A program made the position numbers and the translations under genes. DNA of 64,000 bases from Pseudarthrobacter naphthalenicus (GTDB taxonomy: Bacteria > Actinomycetota > Actinomycetes > Actinomycetales > Micrococcaceae): the NCBI RefSeq assembly GCF_029076445.1, contig NZ_JARESG010000012.1, positions 88,295-152,294 of the forward strand, in the 5' to 3' direction. Shown here piece after piece: positions 43,198 to 50,961 of this stretch. Each line of letters begins with the position of its first letter. Position 1 is the first letter of the stretch. The notes under the pieces are model-generated. The model saw nothing but the letters and a program-made list of their open reading frames with translations. It ran no database searches and was not told the DNA's origin.

Positions 43198-43757
43198 GCT
43201 GCGGGGGCGGCCGGTTCGCCGTCGACCGTAAAGAGCAGTTCCAGGCTCTGGCCCGGGCTGACCTGCAGGGTGGTGAGGCCTTCCTGCGCGTAGGCCCAGT
43301 CACCGGAGACAGGTCTGACCCAGAGACCCCAGTAGGCGAAGGCTGCGGGCATCTTGCTGCAGTCCTCGCGGTAGGTGCCGTCCTTGTGCTTGATGTCGAA
43401 GTCCGCGGCAGGCACACCGTTCACACGGCAGACGACTTCCGTGGGGTATTGGGTGGTACCCTCGGTCTTCACCTTGGCTTGGTCGAGCACCTTCGACGCG
43501 GGAGTCGGCGCGTCCACGGGAACGCATACGGACCGGTCAGCAGCGGACTGCTTGATGGAGCCCGAATCGACGATGACCTTCACACCGGCGCAGGGCTCGG
43601 AGGCGCTGGCTGAAGCAGTTGCCGGAGAAGGCGCAGCCGTGGACGCCGGGGCAGAGGCACCTGGCTGGGTGGCCGGCGCGGAACAGCCGGCGAGGGCAAA
43701 CAGGAGGCCGGCGGCGGCGAGGGAGCTCGCGGCGGTGCGGATCGTAGGCAAAGTCAC
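43194..43757 (-). CDS. Lipoprotein coupled to the ECF transporter
   Basis: A 187-residue lipoprotein: signal peptide with lipobox LAGC (cysteine near residue 25), a Ser/Ala/Pro-rich linker to about residue 54, then a compact domain of about 125 residues with three cysteines and GLWVRPVSGDWAYAQEGLTTLQVSPGQ, resembling the small transcobalamin-like DUF4430 type domain. It overlaps the transporter start by four bases (ATGA), so it is the first gene of that pair. It probably captures the substrate outside the membrane. Confidence 0.75.
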   Translation of the reverse strand: MTLPTIRTAASSLAAAGLLFALAGCSAPATQPGASAPASTAAPSPATASASASEPCAGVKVIVDSGSIKQSAADRSVCVPVDAPTPASKVLDQAKVKTEGTTQYPTEVVCRVNGVPAADFDIKHKDGTYREDCSKMPAAFAYWGLWVRPVSGDWAYAQEGLTTLQVSPGQSLELLFTVDGEPAAPAA

Positions 43758-43980
43758 CTGTCAAGGGTAGGGCGTGGGTGATCCGGATGCGGAGGAGGTC
43801 ACGTTGTGTGACGTGAACGTTCCAGGCGATGACGACGCTGACATCCCTGGGGGATTTCCGAAGGTCTGGACACGGGCAGCCGCCGGACTTATCGTGCAGA
43901 GGTGGCGGCTGCCTGACTGGCAGGATGGCACACTCTGCCAGCCCGTTGTTGCGGCCGCCCGTCATGACAGGAGGAAGCAG

Positions 43981-44454
43981 ATGGAACACGTTGAAGAGAC
44001 CGTTGAGGTCGCAGTTCCGGTCCGGACCGCGTACAACCAGTGGACTCAGTTCGAATCATTTCCGCAGTTCATGTCCGGTGTGGAATCCGTAACCCAGCTG
44101 ACTGACACCACCAATCACTGGGTGACCAAGGTGGGCGGCGTCCAGCGGGAATTCGACACCGAGATCGTTGACCAGGAGCCTGATGACCGGATCGCGTGGC
44201 GCAGCACTGACGGCAAATCCCATGCAGGCATCATCAGGTTCACCCCGTTGGATGCCAATCACACGAAGGTCAGAGTCCATTTCGAATGGGCGCCCGAAAC
44301 CGCCACGGAAAAGGCGGGCGCGGCACTGAAGATTGACGAGATGCAGGTCAAGGCTGACATGCGGAAGTTCAAGGACTTCATCGAATCGCGCGGCGGCGAA
44401 ACGGGCGGCTGGCGCGGTGAGGTCAAGGACAAAGGCCCCACCGGGCAGTTCTAA
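43981..44454 (+). CDS. SRPBCC (polyketide cyclase/dehydrase) family protein
   Basis: A 157-residue START/SRPBCC-fold protein of the Ralf/cyclase-dehydrase type found widely in soil bacteria: EETVEVAVPVRTAYNQWTQFESFPQFM at the N-terminus, EPDDRIAWRSTDGKSHAGIIRF and KVRVHFEWAPETATEK further on, and a C-terminal helix. The start is fixed by AGGAGG six bases before the ATG; the frame stays open to 43774. It probably binds a hydrophobic ligand or acts in stress; no enzyme activity can be assigned. Confidence 0.85.
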   Translation: MEHVEETVEVAVPVRTAYNQWTQFESFPQFMSGVESVTQLTDTTNHWVTKVGGVQREFDTEIVDQEPDDRIAWRSTDGKSHAGIIRFTPLDANHTKVRVHFEWAPETATEKAGAALKIDEMQVKADMRKFKDFIESRGGETGGWRGEVKDKGPTGQF

Positions 44455-44491
44455 AACTGCAACGGACGGGGAACTGACCGAAGCCAAACGG

Positions 44492-44526
44492 CCGACGGCG
44501 GCACTCAAGGTGAGTGCCGCCGTCGG
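44492..44526. terminator. 15-bp hairpin between convergent genes
   Basis: Arms 44492-44506 (CCGACGGCGGCACTC) and 44512-44526 pair perfectly over 15 bp around AAGGT. It lies between the ends of the SRPBCC gene and the LysR gene and probably stops both. It shares the CGACGGCG core of the repeat family found elsewhere in the window. Confidence 0.8.
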
Positions 44527-44554
44527 ACTTTCCGCTGGGCGGCTAAGGCGAGGG

Positions 44555-45478
44555 TCAGGACGCCGACCGGGTGTCGAACCCGGCCGCTGCTTCCCGCAGG
44601 AGGCGCGCGACGGTGTCCACGGGCGTGCTGGCTGTCCGCCGCCGGTCGAACCGCCGCAGGACGATGCGCCGCGTGCCCAGTCCCGGGACGTCCAGGACAT
44701 CCACCCCGTCGTGGCGGACGCCGCTCAACGCCAGAGTGGGCACGATCGCAACGCCCTCGCCCGCCGCAACGAGCGCCAGCGCGGTCAGCGTGTCATGGTA
44801 CTGGTGCACCGTTTCCAGCCGGGCGCCCGTTGACTGACGGAGCCGGCCGAGCACGGATGCGTTGGCGGCCGAGGAGTCGACGCCGAGCCACGGAAGCGGC
44901 AGGTGGCCCAGATCAATGTTCTCCGTGGTGAGCAGGGCACCGGATGGCACCACCAGTTTCCACGGCTCGTCCAGCAGGGGCTCCTCGATCATTCCGGCGG
45001 ACAGGGAGCCTTGGCCCGGCGTCGTCGAATCGAGCTCCACCACCACGGCGTCGAGCGCCCGCTGCCGGAGCAGCCGCAGCAGGGCCGGGAAATCGCCTTC
45101 AACCATCCGGATCTGCACTTGCGGGTACCGGAGGCGCCACTCGGGCAGGCGGGGGATCACCACGGTGCGGAGGAAACTGGTGAATCCGCCCACCCGCACC
45201 ACGCCGGCCACTTGGGCGCCGCCCTGTATCCGGGCGCGGGCCACACTCAGTGCGCGCTCGATCTCCTCGCCGGCTTCAGCAACGGCCAGGCCGGCTGGTG
45301 TCAGGACTGAACCTTTGGGCGTGCGCAGCACCAGCGCATGCCCGGTTTCGTCCTCCAGTTTGTTGAGCTGCTGGGACACCGCCGAGGGCGTGATCCCCAG
45401 TTCGTCAGCCGCGGCGAGCACGCCGCCGGTGCGGGCAACGGCAAGGAGAACGCGCAGCCGGCGCGGGTCAATATCCAT
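44555..45478 (-). CDS. LysR-family transcriptional regulator
   Basis: A 307-residue LysR regulator. The DNA-binding domain begins at the second residue: DIDPRRLRVLLAVARTGGVL and ADELGITPSAVSQQLNKLE. The effector domain starts near VRVGGFTSFLRTVVIPRL. It is divergent from the CBU_0592-like membrane protein, whose promoter lies in the 196-base AT-richer gap. The regulated gene may be that one, or the regulator may act elsewhere. Confidence 0.9.
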   Translation of the reverse strand: MDIDPRRLRVLLAVARTGGVLAAADELGITPSAVSQQLNKLEDETGHALVLRTPKGSVLTPAGLAVAEAGEEIERALSVARARIQGGAQVAGVVRVGGFTSFLRTVVIPRLPEWRLRYPQVQIRMVEGDFPALLRLLRQRALDAVVVELDSTTPGQGSLSAGMIEEPLLDEPWKLVVPSGALLTTENIDLGHLPLPWLGVDSSAANASVLGRLRQSTGARLETVHQYHDTLTALALVAAGEGVAIVPTLALSGVRHDGVDVLDVPGLGTRRIVLRRFDRRRTASTPVDTVARLLREAAAGFDTRSAS

Positions 45479-45674
45479 GTTAAGTATTTCTAAACCACAT
45501 CTTCAGAAGAATGCAATTGATCTACAGTCCCGGCGTCCCCATAATTGCTGTTGAAAGCCAAATCCAGGGTGCCTGACTCACTCCGCAGCAGCCCCAGACA
45601 CAAGACTCTTAGCCCGCCGTTCTGCGCGCCCCGCCGGGCGACGGCAACCGGGCATCACCCCCCGAAAGGACACC

Positions 45675-46022
45675 ATGGAACTGCTCTGGGAAATCGCCGG
45701 GTGGACCGGCGCGGCCCTGATTCTGAGTGCGTACCTGTCGGTGTCCATGGGGTGGCAGGCCGCCGGCAAGGGCTTCCAGGCGGCGAACCTCATCGGTGCC
45801 TGCGCCTTTATTATCAATGGTGCGGTTCACGAGGCGTGGCCGTCCGTGGTCACGAACATCGCCTGGTTCCTCATCTCCGCAGTGGCACTTCTTCGCATGC
45901 GGTCCACACAGGCTTCGCCTGCGGCCGCTGCCGAAGCTCCCCAGGTCCAGTTTCCGGGAGTCCCTGACACCACCGGCCAACTGGCCATCGTGGACGCGTC
46001 CCGGGCACCCGCCTTTAGTTAG
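45675..46022 (+). CDS. CBU_0592-like small membrane protein
   Basis: A 115-residue membrane protein with three hydrophobic helices in residues 5-72 (IAGWTGAALILSAYLSVS, FQAANLIGACAFIINGAV and VVTNIAWFLISAVALL), followed by an Ala/Pro-rich cytosolic tail. The pattern GxxGAxxxLxAYxLxS...NxxGAxxxxxxxxxxxxxP fits the CBU_0592-like domain, whose function is unknown. AAAGGA lies eight bases before the ATG. Confidence 0.7.
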   Translation: MELLWEIAGWTGAALILSAYLSVSMGWQAAGKGFQAANLIGACAFIINGAVHEAWPSVVTNIAWFLISAVALLRMRSTQASPAAAAEAPQVQFPGVPDTTGQLAIVDASRAPAFS

Positions 46023-46043
46023 GCTGACGATTAGTTAAGCCGA

Positions 46044-46067
46044 CGACGGCGGGACGTCCCGCCGTCG
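46044..46067. terminator. Perfect 24-base palindrome between convergent genes
   Basis: Arm CGACGGCGGGAC (46044-46055) and its exact reverse complement (46056-46067) meet without a spacer. It lies between the end of the CBU_0592-like gene and the end of the YciI remnant. It belongs to the CGACGGCG repeat family and is likely a bidirectional terminator. Confidence 0.7.
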
Positions 46068-46071
46068 CGCG

Positions 46072-46227
46072 CTATCCGAACCGCACGGCATTCCACTCCA
46101 GGATTCTTGGCTCGGCGAGTCCCTCGATGACGAACGGGTCGTCGGCGATGAAACGCTCGGCGTCCTCGTGCGAAGTGAAGATCACGCCCGCGGTGCCACG
46201 CGTTGATGTGTCGGGATTTTCCGACAT
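46072..46227 (-). pseudogene. Remnant of a YciI-family gene
   Basis: A 51-codon frame whose last 40 residues (GTAGVIFTSHEDAERFIADD, then PFVIEGLAEPRILEWNAVRFG) are the C-terminal half of a YciI-like protein, normally about 95 residues. The N-terminal half is absent: upstream sequence is the promoter of the opposite-strand ArsR gene. It is probably a 5'-deleted remnant. Confidence 0.7.
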
Positions 46228-46232
46228 ATACT
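46203..46232 (+). promoter_or_regulatory. Promoter with embedded palindromic operator for the ArsR gene
   Basis: TTGATG (46203-46208) and TATACT (46227-46232) are good -35 and -10 hexamers 18 bp apart. The spacer contains the perfect inverted repeat TGTCGG (46209-46214) / CCGACA (46221-46226) with a 6-base gap, so a bound repressor would cover the promoter. The GTG start at 46239 lies seven bases after the -10 box, implying a leaderless transcript. Confidence 0.7.
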
Positions 46233-46238
46233 GTTTCC

Positions 46239-46553
46239 GTGCTTCCTGATGTCTTCGGTGCCCTCTCCAACCCGGCCCGGCGCGTCATCCTCGATGAGCT
46301 CTGCCACGGGCCGAGGACGGCGGGCCAGCTAACCGGGCTGCTGGACCTGAGCCGCTCGGCGGCGTCCGAACATCTGGGCATTCTTCGCGAGGCCGGCCTG
46401 GTCCGGGAGGAGCGGCACGGCCGCAACCGGCTGTACCATCTCCAGCCTGCAGGGCTCGCCGAGGTCAGCGGCTGGGTCAAGCACATTGAGCAGTACTGGA
46501 ACCGGCGCCTGGAGGCGCTGGGAGAACTTTTGGACGAGGAGAAACCTTCATGA
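46239..46553 (+). CDS. ArsR-family transcriptional regulator
   Basis: A 104-residue ArsR repressor: DVFGALSNPARRVILDELCHG, then RTAGQLTGLLDLSRSAASEHLGILREAGLV (helix-turn-helix) and the wing ERHGRNRLYHLQP. No cysteine metal site is seen, so it belongs to the non-metal group often paired with SRPBCC/AHSA1 proteins. The GTG start at 46239 is chosen because it coincides with the predicted transcription start; a longer frame from 46203 would include the promoter itself. Its stop overlaps the next gene's start by four bases (ATGA). It probably represses its own operon. Confidence 0.88.
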   Translation: MLPDVFGALSNPARRVILDELCHGPRTAGQLTGLLDLSRSAASEHLGILREAGLVREERHGRNRLYHLQPAGLAEVSGWVKHIEQYWNRRLEALGELLDEEKPS

Positions 46554-46957
46554 CCGAGAACGCCATCCGGCTTGAGCGCCGCTTCCCGCACCCGAGTGCC
46601 GCCGTCTGGGACGCGCTGACTACACCCGAACTGCTGGCCCGGTGGTGGGCCCCGGGCGACATCGCTCCGGTTGTCGGGCACCGCTTCACCATGGACATGG
46701 GATCCTGGGGCCAGCAGCAGTGCGAAGTGCTCACCGTGGACCCCGGCACATCGATCAGCTTCCTGTTCTCCGAGGGCATGCTGGACACCACCATCACCTG
46801 GCGGCTCGAATCCGACGGGGACGGCACCGTCCTTCACCACGAACACGCAGGTTTCCGCCTCGACACCCCCATGGGCAAGCAGGCCCTGGAAGGCATGGGC
46901 AACGGCTGGCCGGGCCTGCTGACGCGGATCGACGGCGTCCTCGCCGGGGCCTCCTGA
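46550..46957 (+). CDS. AHSA1-type SRPBCC protein
   Basis: A 135-residue Aha1/SRPBCC-fold protein: RLERRFPHPSAAVWDALTTP, LLARWWAPGDIAP and a C-terminal GNGWPGLLTRIDGVLAG. It is co-translated with the ArsR regulator (4-base overlap), a common actinobacterial pair in which the SRPBCC protein is thought to bind a hydrophobic compound or remove an inducer. The ligand is unknown. Confidence 0.88.
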   Translation: MTENAIRLERRFPHPSAAVWDALTTPELLARWWAPGDIAPVVGHRFTMDMGSWGQQQCEVLTVDPGTSISFLFSEGMLDTTITWRLESDGDGTVLHHEHAGFRLDTPMGKQALEGMGNGWPGLLTRIDGVLAGAS

Positions 46958-46998
46958 CACGTAGGTCAGCGGACGCGCAGATCAGCTCGGGGATCTAA

Positions 46999-47883
46999 AT
47001 GGCGGACATGCCCCCAGCCACGGTGGACGTGAACGACGCCCTCGTGGGGCGGCTCCTCCGGAGTCAGCGGCCCGACCTTGCGGGCCATCCTTTGGTGCGG
47101 GTGGCGAACGGCTGGGACAACGCCACCTTCCGGCTCGGCGACGCCCTGGCCGTCCGGCTGCCGCGCCGCGCGGAAGCCGTCCCGCTGATTTTGCATGAGC
47201 AAGCGTACCTTCCCGCCCTGGCCCGCCGGTCCCCGGTGGCGGTTCCCGTCCCCGTCCACGCCGGCCGGCCGACGCCGGAGTTTCCGTGGCCGTGGAGCGT
47301 CGTGCGGTGGGTCCCCGGAACTGCTGCGGCCGACGTCGACCCCGCCCGCCGCGGCCCTGCCGCTGAAGCGCTGGCCGGCTTCCTCCGCGCCCTTCACGTG
47401 CCAGCCGAATTCGGCGTCCCGGTGAATCCGTTCCGCGGGGTGCCGCTGGCGGACCGCGACGCGGCGGTGGTGGCACGCCTCGGGGACCGCGGACGCTACC
47501 CGCAGACGGCAGCCCTGAAGGCAGCTTGGGTGGAGGCCCTAGCCGCCGAAGCCTGGGATGGTCCGCCGATGATGCTTCACGGTGACTTGCATCCCGGCAA
47601 CATTCTGCTGGCCGACGACGGCGGGCTGGCCGGTGTGATCGATTTCGGCGACGTCGGGGCCGGGGACCCCGCCGTCGATCTTGCGCTGGGGTGGCTGATG
47701 TTCGACGCCGGGGGCCGCCGGCGCTTCAGGGGCGCCTTTGGCGGCGTGGTGGATGACGACACGTGGGCGAGGGCCCGCGGGTGGGCCCTCAACCTGTCCA
47801 CCGCCAGGCTGAGCAACTCCGATGACAACCCGTGGATGTTCGCCGTCGGCGAGTTCGGGGTCCGGCAGGTCCTGGACGGCTGA
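46999..47883 (+). CDS. Aminoglycoside phosphotransferase-family kinase
   Basis: A 294-residue APH-type kinase. The N-lobe has RVANGWDNATFRLGDALAVRLPRR with the ATP-binding lysine replaced by arginine in the AVRLPRR position; the C-lobe has the catalytic loop LHGDLHPGNILL and the metal motif GVIDFGDVGAGDP. Such proteins phosphorylate small molecules such as sugars, amino alcohols or antibiotics; resistance is not implied by sequence alone. The ATG has GGGGAT upstream. It is a monocistronic gene 41 bases after the SRPBCC gene. Confidence 0.85.
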   Translation: MADMPPATVDVNDALVGRLLRSQRPDLAGHPLVRVANGWDNATFRLGDALAVRLPRRAEAVPLILHEQAYLPALARRSPVAVPVPVHAGRPTPEFPWPWSVVRWVPGTAAADVDPARRGPAAEALAGFLRALHVPAEFGVPVNPFRGVPLADRDAAVVARLGDRGRYPQTAALKAAWVEALAAEAWDGPPMMLHGDLHPGNILLADDGGLAGVIDFGDVGAGDPAVDLALGWLMFDAGGRRRFRGAFGGVVDDDTWARARGWALNLSTARLSNSDDNPWMFAVGEFGVRQVLDG

Positions 47884-47898
47884 CTGTTGGGCTGCCGG

Positions 47899-48159
47899 TT
47901 ATGGCTCCACAAGCGTCAGGACTGTGTCCGGACGGACGCCGTCGGATTTCATCGCCTCGGCTGCCGTTTCGGACTCCATGAATCGCTGGAATGTTTCCAT
48001 GTCGGGGACCTCGGCGATCAGGCCTACCCGCTGGCTCTTTGCAGGGTCCACGAACGTTCGGACCGTGATGCCCAGAGGCCCGAAGACTTCTTCTCGCTTT
48101 GGTGAGTTGAGCCAGTGCTCAACGTCGTCGACCTCGTGGAAAATCAATAGAGTTGGCAT
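47899..48159 (-). CDS. Small protein with ferredoxin-like fold character
   Basis: An 86-residue protein with beta-alpha-beta character (PTLLIFHEVDDVEHWLNS, GITVRTFVDP, VGLIAEVPDMETFQRFMES). This resembles short antibiotic-biosynthesis-monooxygenase or stress-responsive alpha/beta barrel proteins, but no specific family could be assigned. It converges on the phosphotransferase gene. Confidence 0.7.
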   Translation of the reverse strand: MPTLLIFHEVDDVEHWLNSPKREEVFGPLGITVRTFVDPAKSQRVGLIAEVPDMETFQRFMESETAAEAMKSDGVRPDTVLTLVEP

Positions 48160-48542
48160 CGTTGCCTTCCCTTTCAGGGGTTTGCGCCAGGAGCCGGGCT
48201 GGATTGGGGGGCCGTATGGGACATCCTGATCAGGCTGAAAGTACCACGGCGTTGCAGGCAGCGGTAGCAGGACCGGGTGACTGTTCCGCCGTCGCGATTT
48301 TCCCGCTCATGGTGTCGCGACTATTGAAGTCTTGGGAACGATTCGCAAGCATGAGTTATGGGATGGGCGGCCTCGCCAAGTCGATGGGGAAGGGGCGCGT
48401 CCACCCGGCTGAGGGCGGGCGTGAAACGGCGGATAACGACCTGGATTAGTGCGCTGGCCGTGTTGGGCGCATGGCTCCCCGGAGCAATACCAGTGATCCA
48501 GGTGGCTCGCCCTTGGCTGCTCCGTGTCTCCGGTGTCCGTGC
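48160..48542. other. Gap with one weak small ORF
   Basis: This 383-base gap has no strong gene. A 77-codon plus-strand frame from the ATG at 48216 to 48449 is open but has no clear ribosome-binding site and no recognisable domain. The left part probably contains the promoter of the minus-strand 86-residue protein. Confidence 0.35.
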
Positions 48543-49211
48543 TCAACTCCGCTGCAGGTACCTGGCTACGCCGTCGGGGTTTGCCAGCGCGAGGAGGTGA
48601 CCGCCCGGCAGTACGTCAGGCTCGATGCCGAGGCGTTCACGCGCAATCCGTCGCTGGAAGTCCAGGGGAAAGAACCGGTCTCCCTCGCCGGAGAGTACGC
48701 GCGTCGGGATCCTGGGCCACGCGGCGAAGTTGCACACCGATTCGAAGGCTGCGTTTGCTTCAGGCCGCTGATGCGGCTCGCCTTCGGCGGCGATTTCCGG
48801 GGGAACGTCGTGCAGGAAGTAGGTTTCTGTGTCGAACTCCGTGCTGTAGCCGTGCGCCTTCGCGGCAGTTTGCTGGGCCGCACTCCATCCCGTGTTGTCC
48901 CACCACGCGCCCGGGGTCTCGCCCGGCACGGGGATCATCGCGTTCACCAGCACCAGTTCGCCGACGGAAGCTTTTTCACACACCAACGGCGCCGTGAAGC
49001 CGCCCAGCGACTGGGCCACCAGCACCACGCCCTCATGCTCGCCGATGGCGTCCATTACGAGGTCCGCATAGTCGGCGAGCCCGGCGCTTTCGTCGTCTCC
49101 GGGCAGATCGACGGCGATGGCGTGGTGGCCGGCCTCCTGCAGCAGCGGAACGACGCGGCTCCAGTACCAGGCGGTGCCGCCTGCTCCCGGGATCAGGACG
49201 AACGTGCTCAC
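48543..49211 (-). CDS. Alpha/beta hydrolase
   Basis: A 222-residue alpha/beta hydrolase of the short EstC/salicylate-esterase-like type: oxyanion motif IPGAGGTAWYW, nucleophile serine in VAQSLGG, acid in GEGDRFFP and histidine in PGGHLLAL. The start is a GTG that overlaps the stop of a short upstream frame (GTGA). The substrate is not predictable. Confidence 0.87.
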   Translation of the reverse strand: MSTFVLIPGAGGTAWYWSRVVPLLQEAGHHAIAVDLPGDDESAGLADYADLVMDAIGEHEGVVLVAQSLGGFTAPLVCEKASVGELVLVNAMIPVPGETPGAWWDNTGWSAAQQTAAKAHGYSTEFDTETYFLHDVPPEIAAEGEPHQRPEANAAFESVCNFAAWPRIPTRVLSGEGDRFFPLDFQRRIARERLGIEPDVLPGGHLLALANPDGVARYLQRS

Positions 49212-49520
49212 CGCAGCACCCGCTGCACGACCAGCCGCACGCCCGCGCCGCGGCTCCGGCCTCGGAGGGGTGGGCTTCCGGAACGGTTTCGAGTCGACGC
49301 TGAGCTCATGCCACCATTGTCGCCCCGATTGCCTACCAATGAATCTCCCTTGTCAGTTTTCGAAGTCGGCTGCCGTCTGCACAGCCCGCCCATTGAGTAC
49401 GTGAGCCGTCTTGCATCGCTAGCGTTTCGAGGCACGGAGGTTTCGAGACACCGAAGTGGATTAGCAGAAGTGGGTGGCTGCCCTCGGACGGAACCCTAAC
49501 CCTCTCCGGGAAGTGGTCGC
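49212..49520. other. Gap upstream of the hydrolase gene
   Basis: Within this 309-base gap the minus strand has a 75-codon open frame (49208-49435) ending in the overlap with the hydrolase GTG. Its composition is arginine/serine/glycine-rich and it matches no family I know. It could be a coupled leader or chance; otherwise nothing is seen. Confidence 0.35.
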
Positions 49521-50207
49521 CTACAGCATGGCCCCGTCATTGAGGCGACGCCTTGCGGAGCGGCGGGGGATGCCCCTGGCCCAGAAGGCGATCATCAGTC
49601 CGGCGGCAGCGGCGCCGCCGGCATGGGTGAGCGGTGAGGTCCACGACCCTTCCGGCGTAGGCAGCAGGAGGGCCAACACGACGGCGGCCACTGACAGAAG
49701 GACTTCCACACCCGTCTGCAGGCGATGAGCACGGAAGTCGGGGTGGGCAAGGCGTATCGGTACGAACGGAAGCAGGAATACCGCGAGGCTGAAAAAGCCG
49801 AGGATGAACCCGGTAAACGTGAAGATCACCAGGCCCAGAACCAGCATCGCCAGGAACTTCAGGACTTGGACGACTAGAAGCTTATTCTCCGGAGCCCATC
49901 GGCTGAGCAGGAGCCCCCAGGCAGGGAGTCCAAGGAGCCATGCTCCGCACCAGAAGCCGAGGTCCAGGAGGGCCAGCACTACGAGCAGGACACCGGGCAG
50001 CAGGAACGCCAGGGACTGGCGAAGCGACGGCATTCTCCCGATGGGGCCGAAGATGCAGACACCGATCAGGAGGTAGGCGGCAACGTAACCGGGCAGCAGC
50101 TGAATCGCCGGCATCTGGGTCAGGCCAGGGACAAGGAGCGTCGCAGTGATGACCATGACGCACACCGCAGCGAACGTCCAGGGATGACGGGTATCGGCAG
50201 GATTCAC
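49521..50207 (-). CDS. Polytopic membrane protein of unknown function
   Basis: A 228-residue integral membrane protein with about seven hydrophobic helices, for example FAAVCVMVITATLLVPGL, VLLVVLALLDLGFWCGAWLL and LAMLVLGLVIFTFTGFIL, and an arginine-rich cytosolic tail (RGIPRRSARRRLND). It has no recognised motif and no adjacent partner. It is monocistronic and divergent from the truncated thioesterase-like frame. Confidence 0.75.
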   Translation of the reverse strand: MNPADTRHPWTFAAVCVMVITATLLVPGLTQMPAIQLLPGYVAAYLLIGVCIFGPIGRMPSLRQSLAFLLPGVLLVVLALLDLGFWCGAWLLGLPAWGLLLSRWAPENKLLVVQVLKFLAMLVLGLVIFTFTGFILGFFSLAVFLLPFVPIRLAHPDFRAHRLQTGVEVLLSVAAVVLALLLPTPEGSWTSPLTHAGGAAAAGLMIAFWARGIPRRSARRRLNDGAML

Positions 50208-50299
50208 AGGTCAACCCTACTCACGGAACGTATCTTCCCAGCCGAACGGGGACCCCAACCGCAGCCGCTGACGGGCCGGACTCGTTTCGATGCCCCAAG

Positions 50300-50539
50300 G
50301 TGGTGGCGTCGTTGAACGTTGAGTACAAGATGCCTGTCAACTACGGGGATGAGCTCACGCTGGTGCTCGACATTTCCAGGGTGGGCAACGGGTCCTTCAC
50401 CGTCCGGCATATGGGGAATCGGCAAGGCGCCACCGTCTTCACCGGCACCACGGTGGTGGTCCCGCTGGACCCTGAATCGAACCACCCGCGGAAGCTCACC
50501 GCAGAGGAAAGGGCCTACCTCTCGCGGTTCGCCGGGTAG
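50300..50539 (+). pseudogene. C-terminal half of a hotdog-fold thioesterase
   Basis: A 79-codon frame matching the second half of 4HBT/YbgC-type acyl-CoA thioesterases: VEYKMPVNYGDELTLVLDIS, then GNGSFTVRHMG and GTTVVVPLDPES. Family members are about 130-150 residues, and the N-terminal half with the catalytic aspartate/asparagine helix is missing. The sequence upstream contains no matching frame, so the gene is 5'-truncated. Confidence 0.65.
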
Positions 50540-50542
50540 GCG

Positions 50543-50866
50543 TCAGCTGCTGAGGTTCCAGTGCACCATGATTGCGTCGGCAATGGGACCGGTGGCGACG
50601 TCGACCCGGAAGGCGACGGGCGCGGTCCCCGTCTCTTCGATGACCGCGTCACGGTACACCCGTCCACACGCGGGGCACAGGGTGTAGAGGTCCTCATCCG
50701 CGGGCCATTCCGCCAGCTCCGGCGGGACCGGGGTGTCCTCGTCACTGTGAACGGGGATGCCTTCTGAGTTGGCCTGGATCAGCCCGTCCTTGCTCACGGT
50801 GTTCCCGCACACGCAGGTGATGGTGGTGACATCGTGACCGATCACGTCGGCAGTTTCAGCGTCCAT
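50543..50866 (-). CDS. Small zinc-ribbon-like protein
   Basis: A 107-residue protein with two cysteine pairs, C-x-C in TCVCGNTVSKDG and C-x2-C in LCPACGRVYRDAVI, which together look like a zinc ribbon. The remainder has a conserved-looking acidic middle and a beta-rich end. No specific family is recognised. It follows the antiporter's end by about 95 bases but on the same strand is downstream of it. Confidence 0.65.
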   Translation of the reverse strand: MDAETADVIGHDVTTITCVCGNTVSKDGLIQANSEGIPVHSDEDTPVPPELAEWPADEDLYTLCPACGRVYRDAVIEETGTAPVAFRVDVATGPIADAIMVHWNLSS

Positions 50867-50961
50867 GATGACCTCCCCGGCGCTGGCAGAGATGTGCTGG
50901 TATCAGCTTAGGCCTGCTGCTCCACCACGTCCCACCCTTTGTTAAATCTGCCGATTTCCCC

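Noticed and set aside
43758..43980. Possible cobalamin riboswitch before the lipoprotein/ECF pair
   Set aside because: No B12-box-like GCCACTG was found on the minus strand and the space is short.
48216..48449. 77-codon plus-strand ORF
   Set aside because: No ribosome-binding site, no domain and no conservation visible, so only noted as part of the gap.
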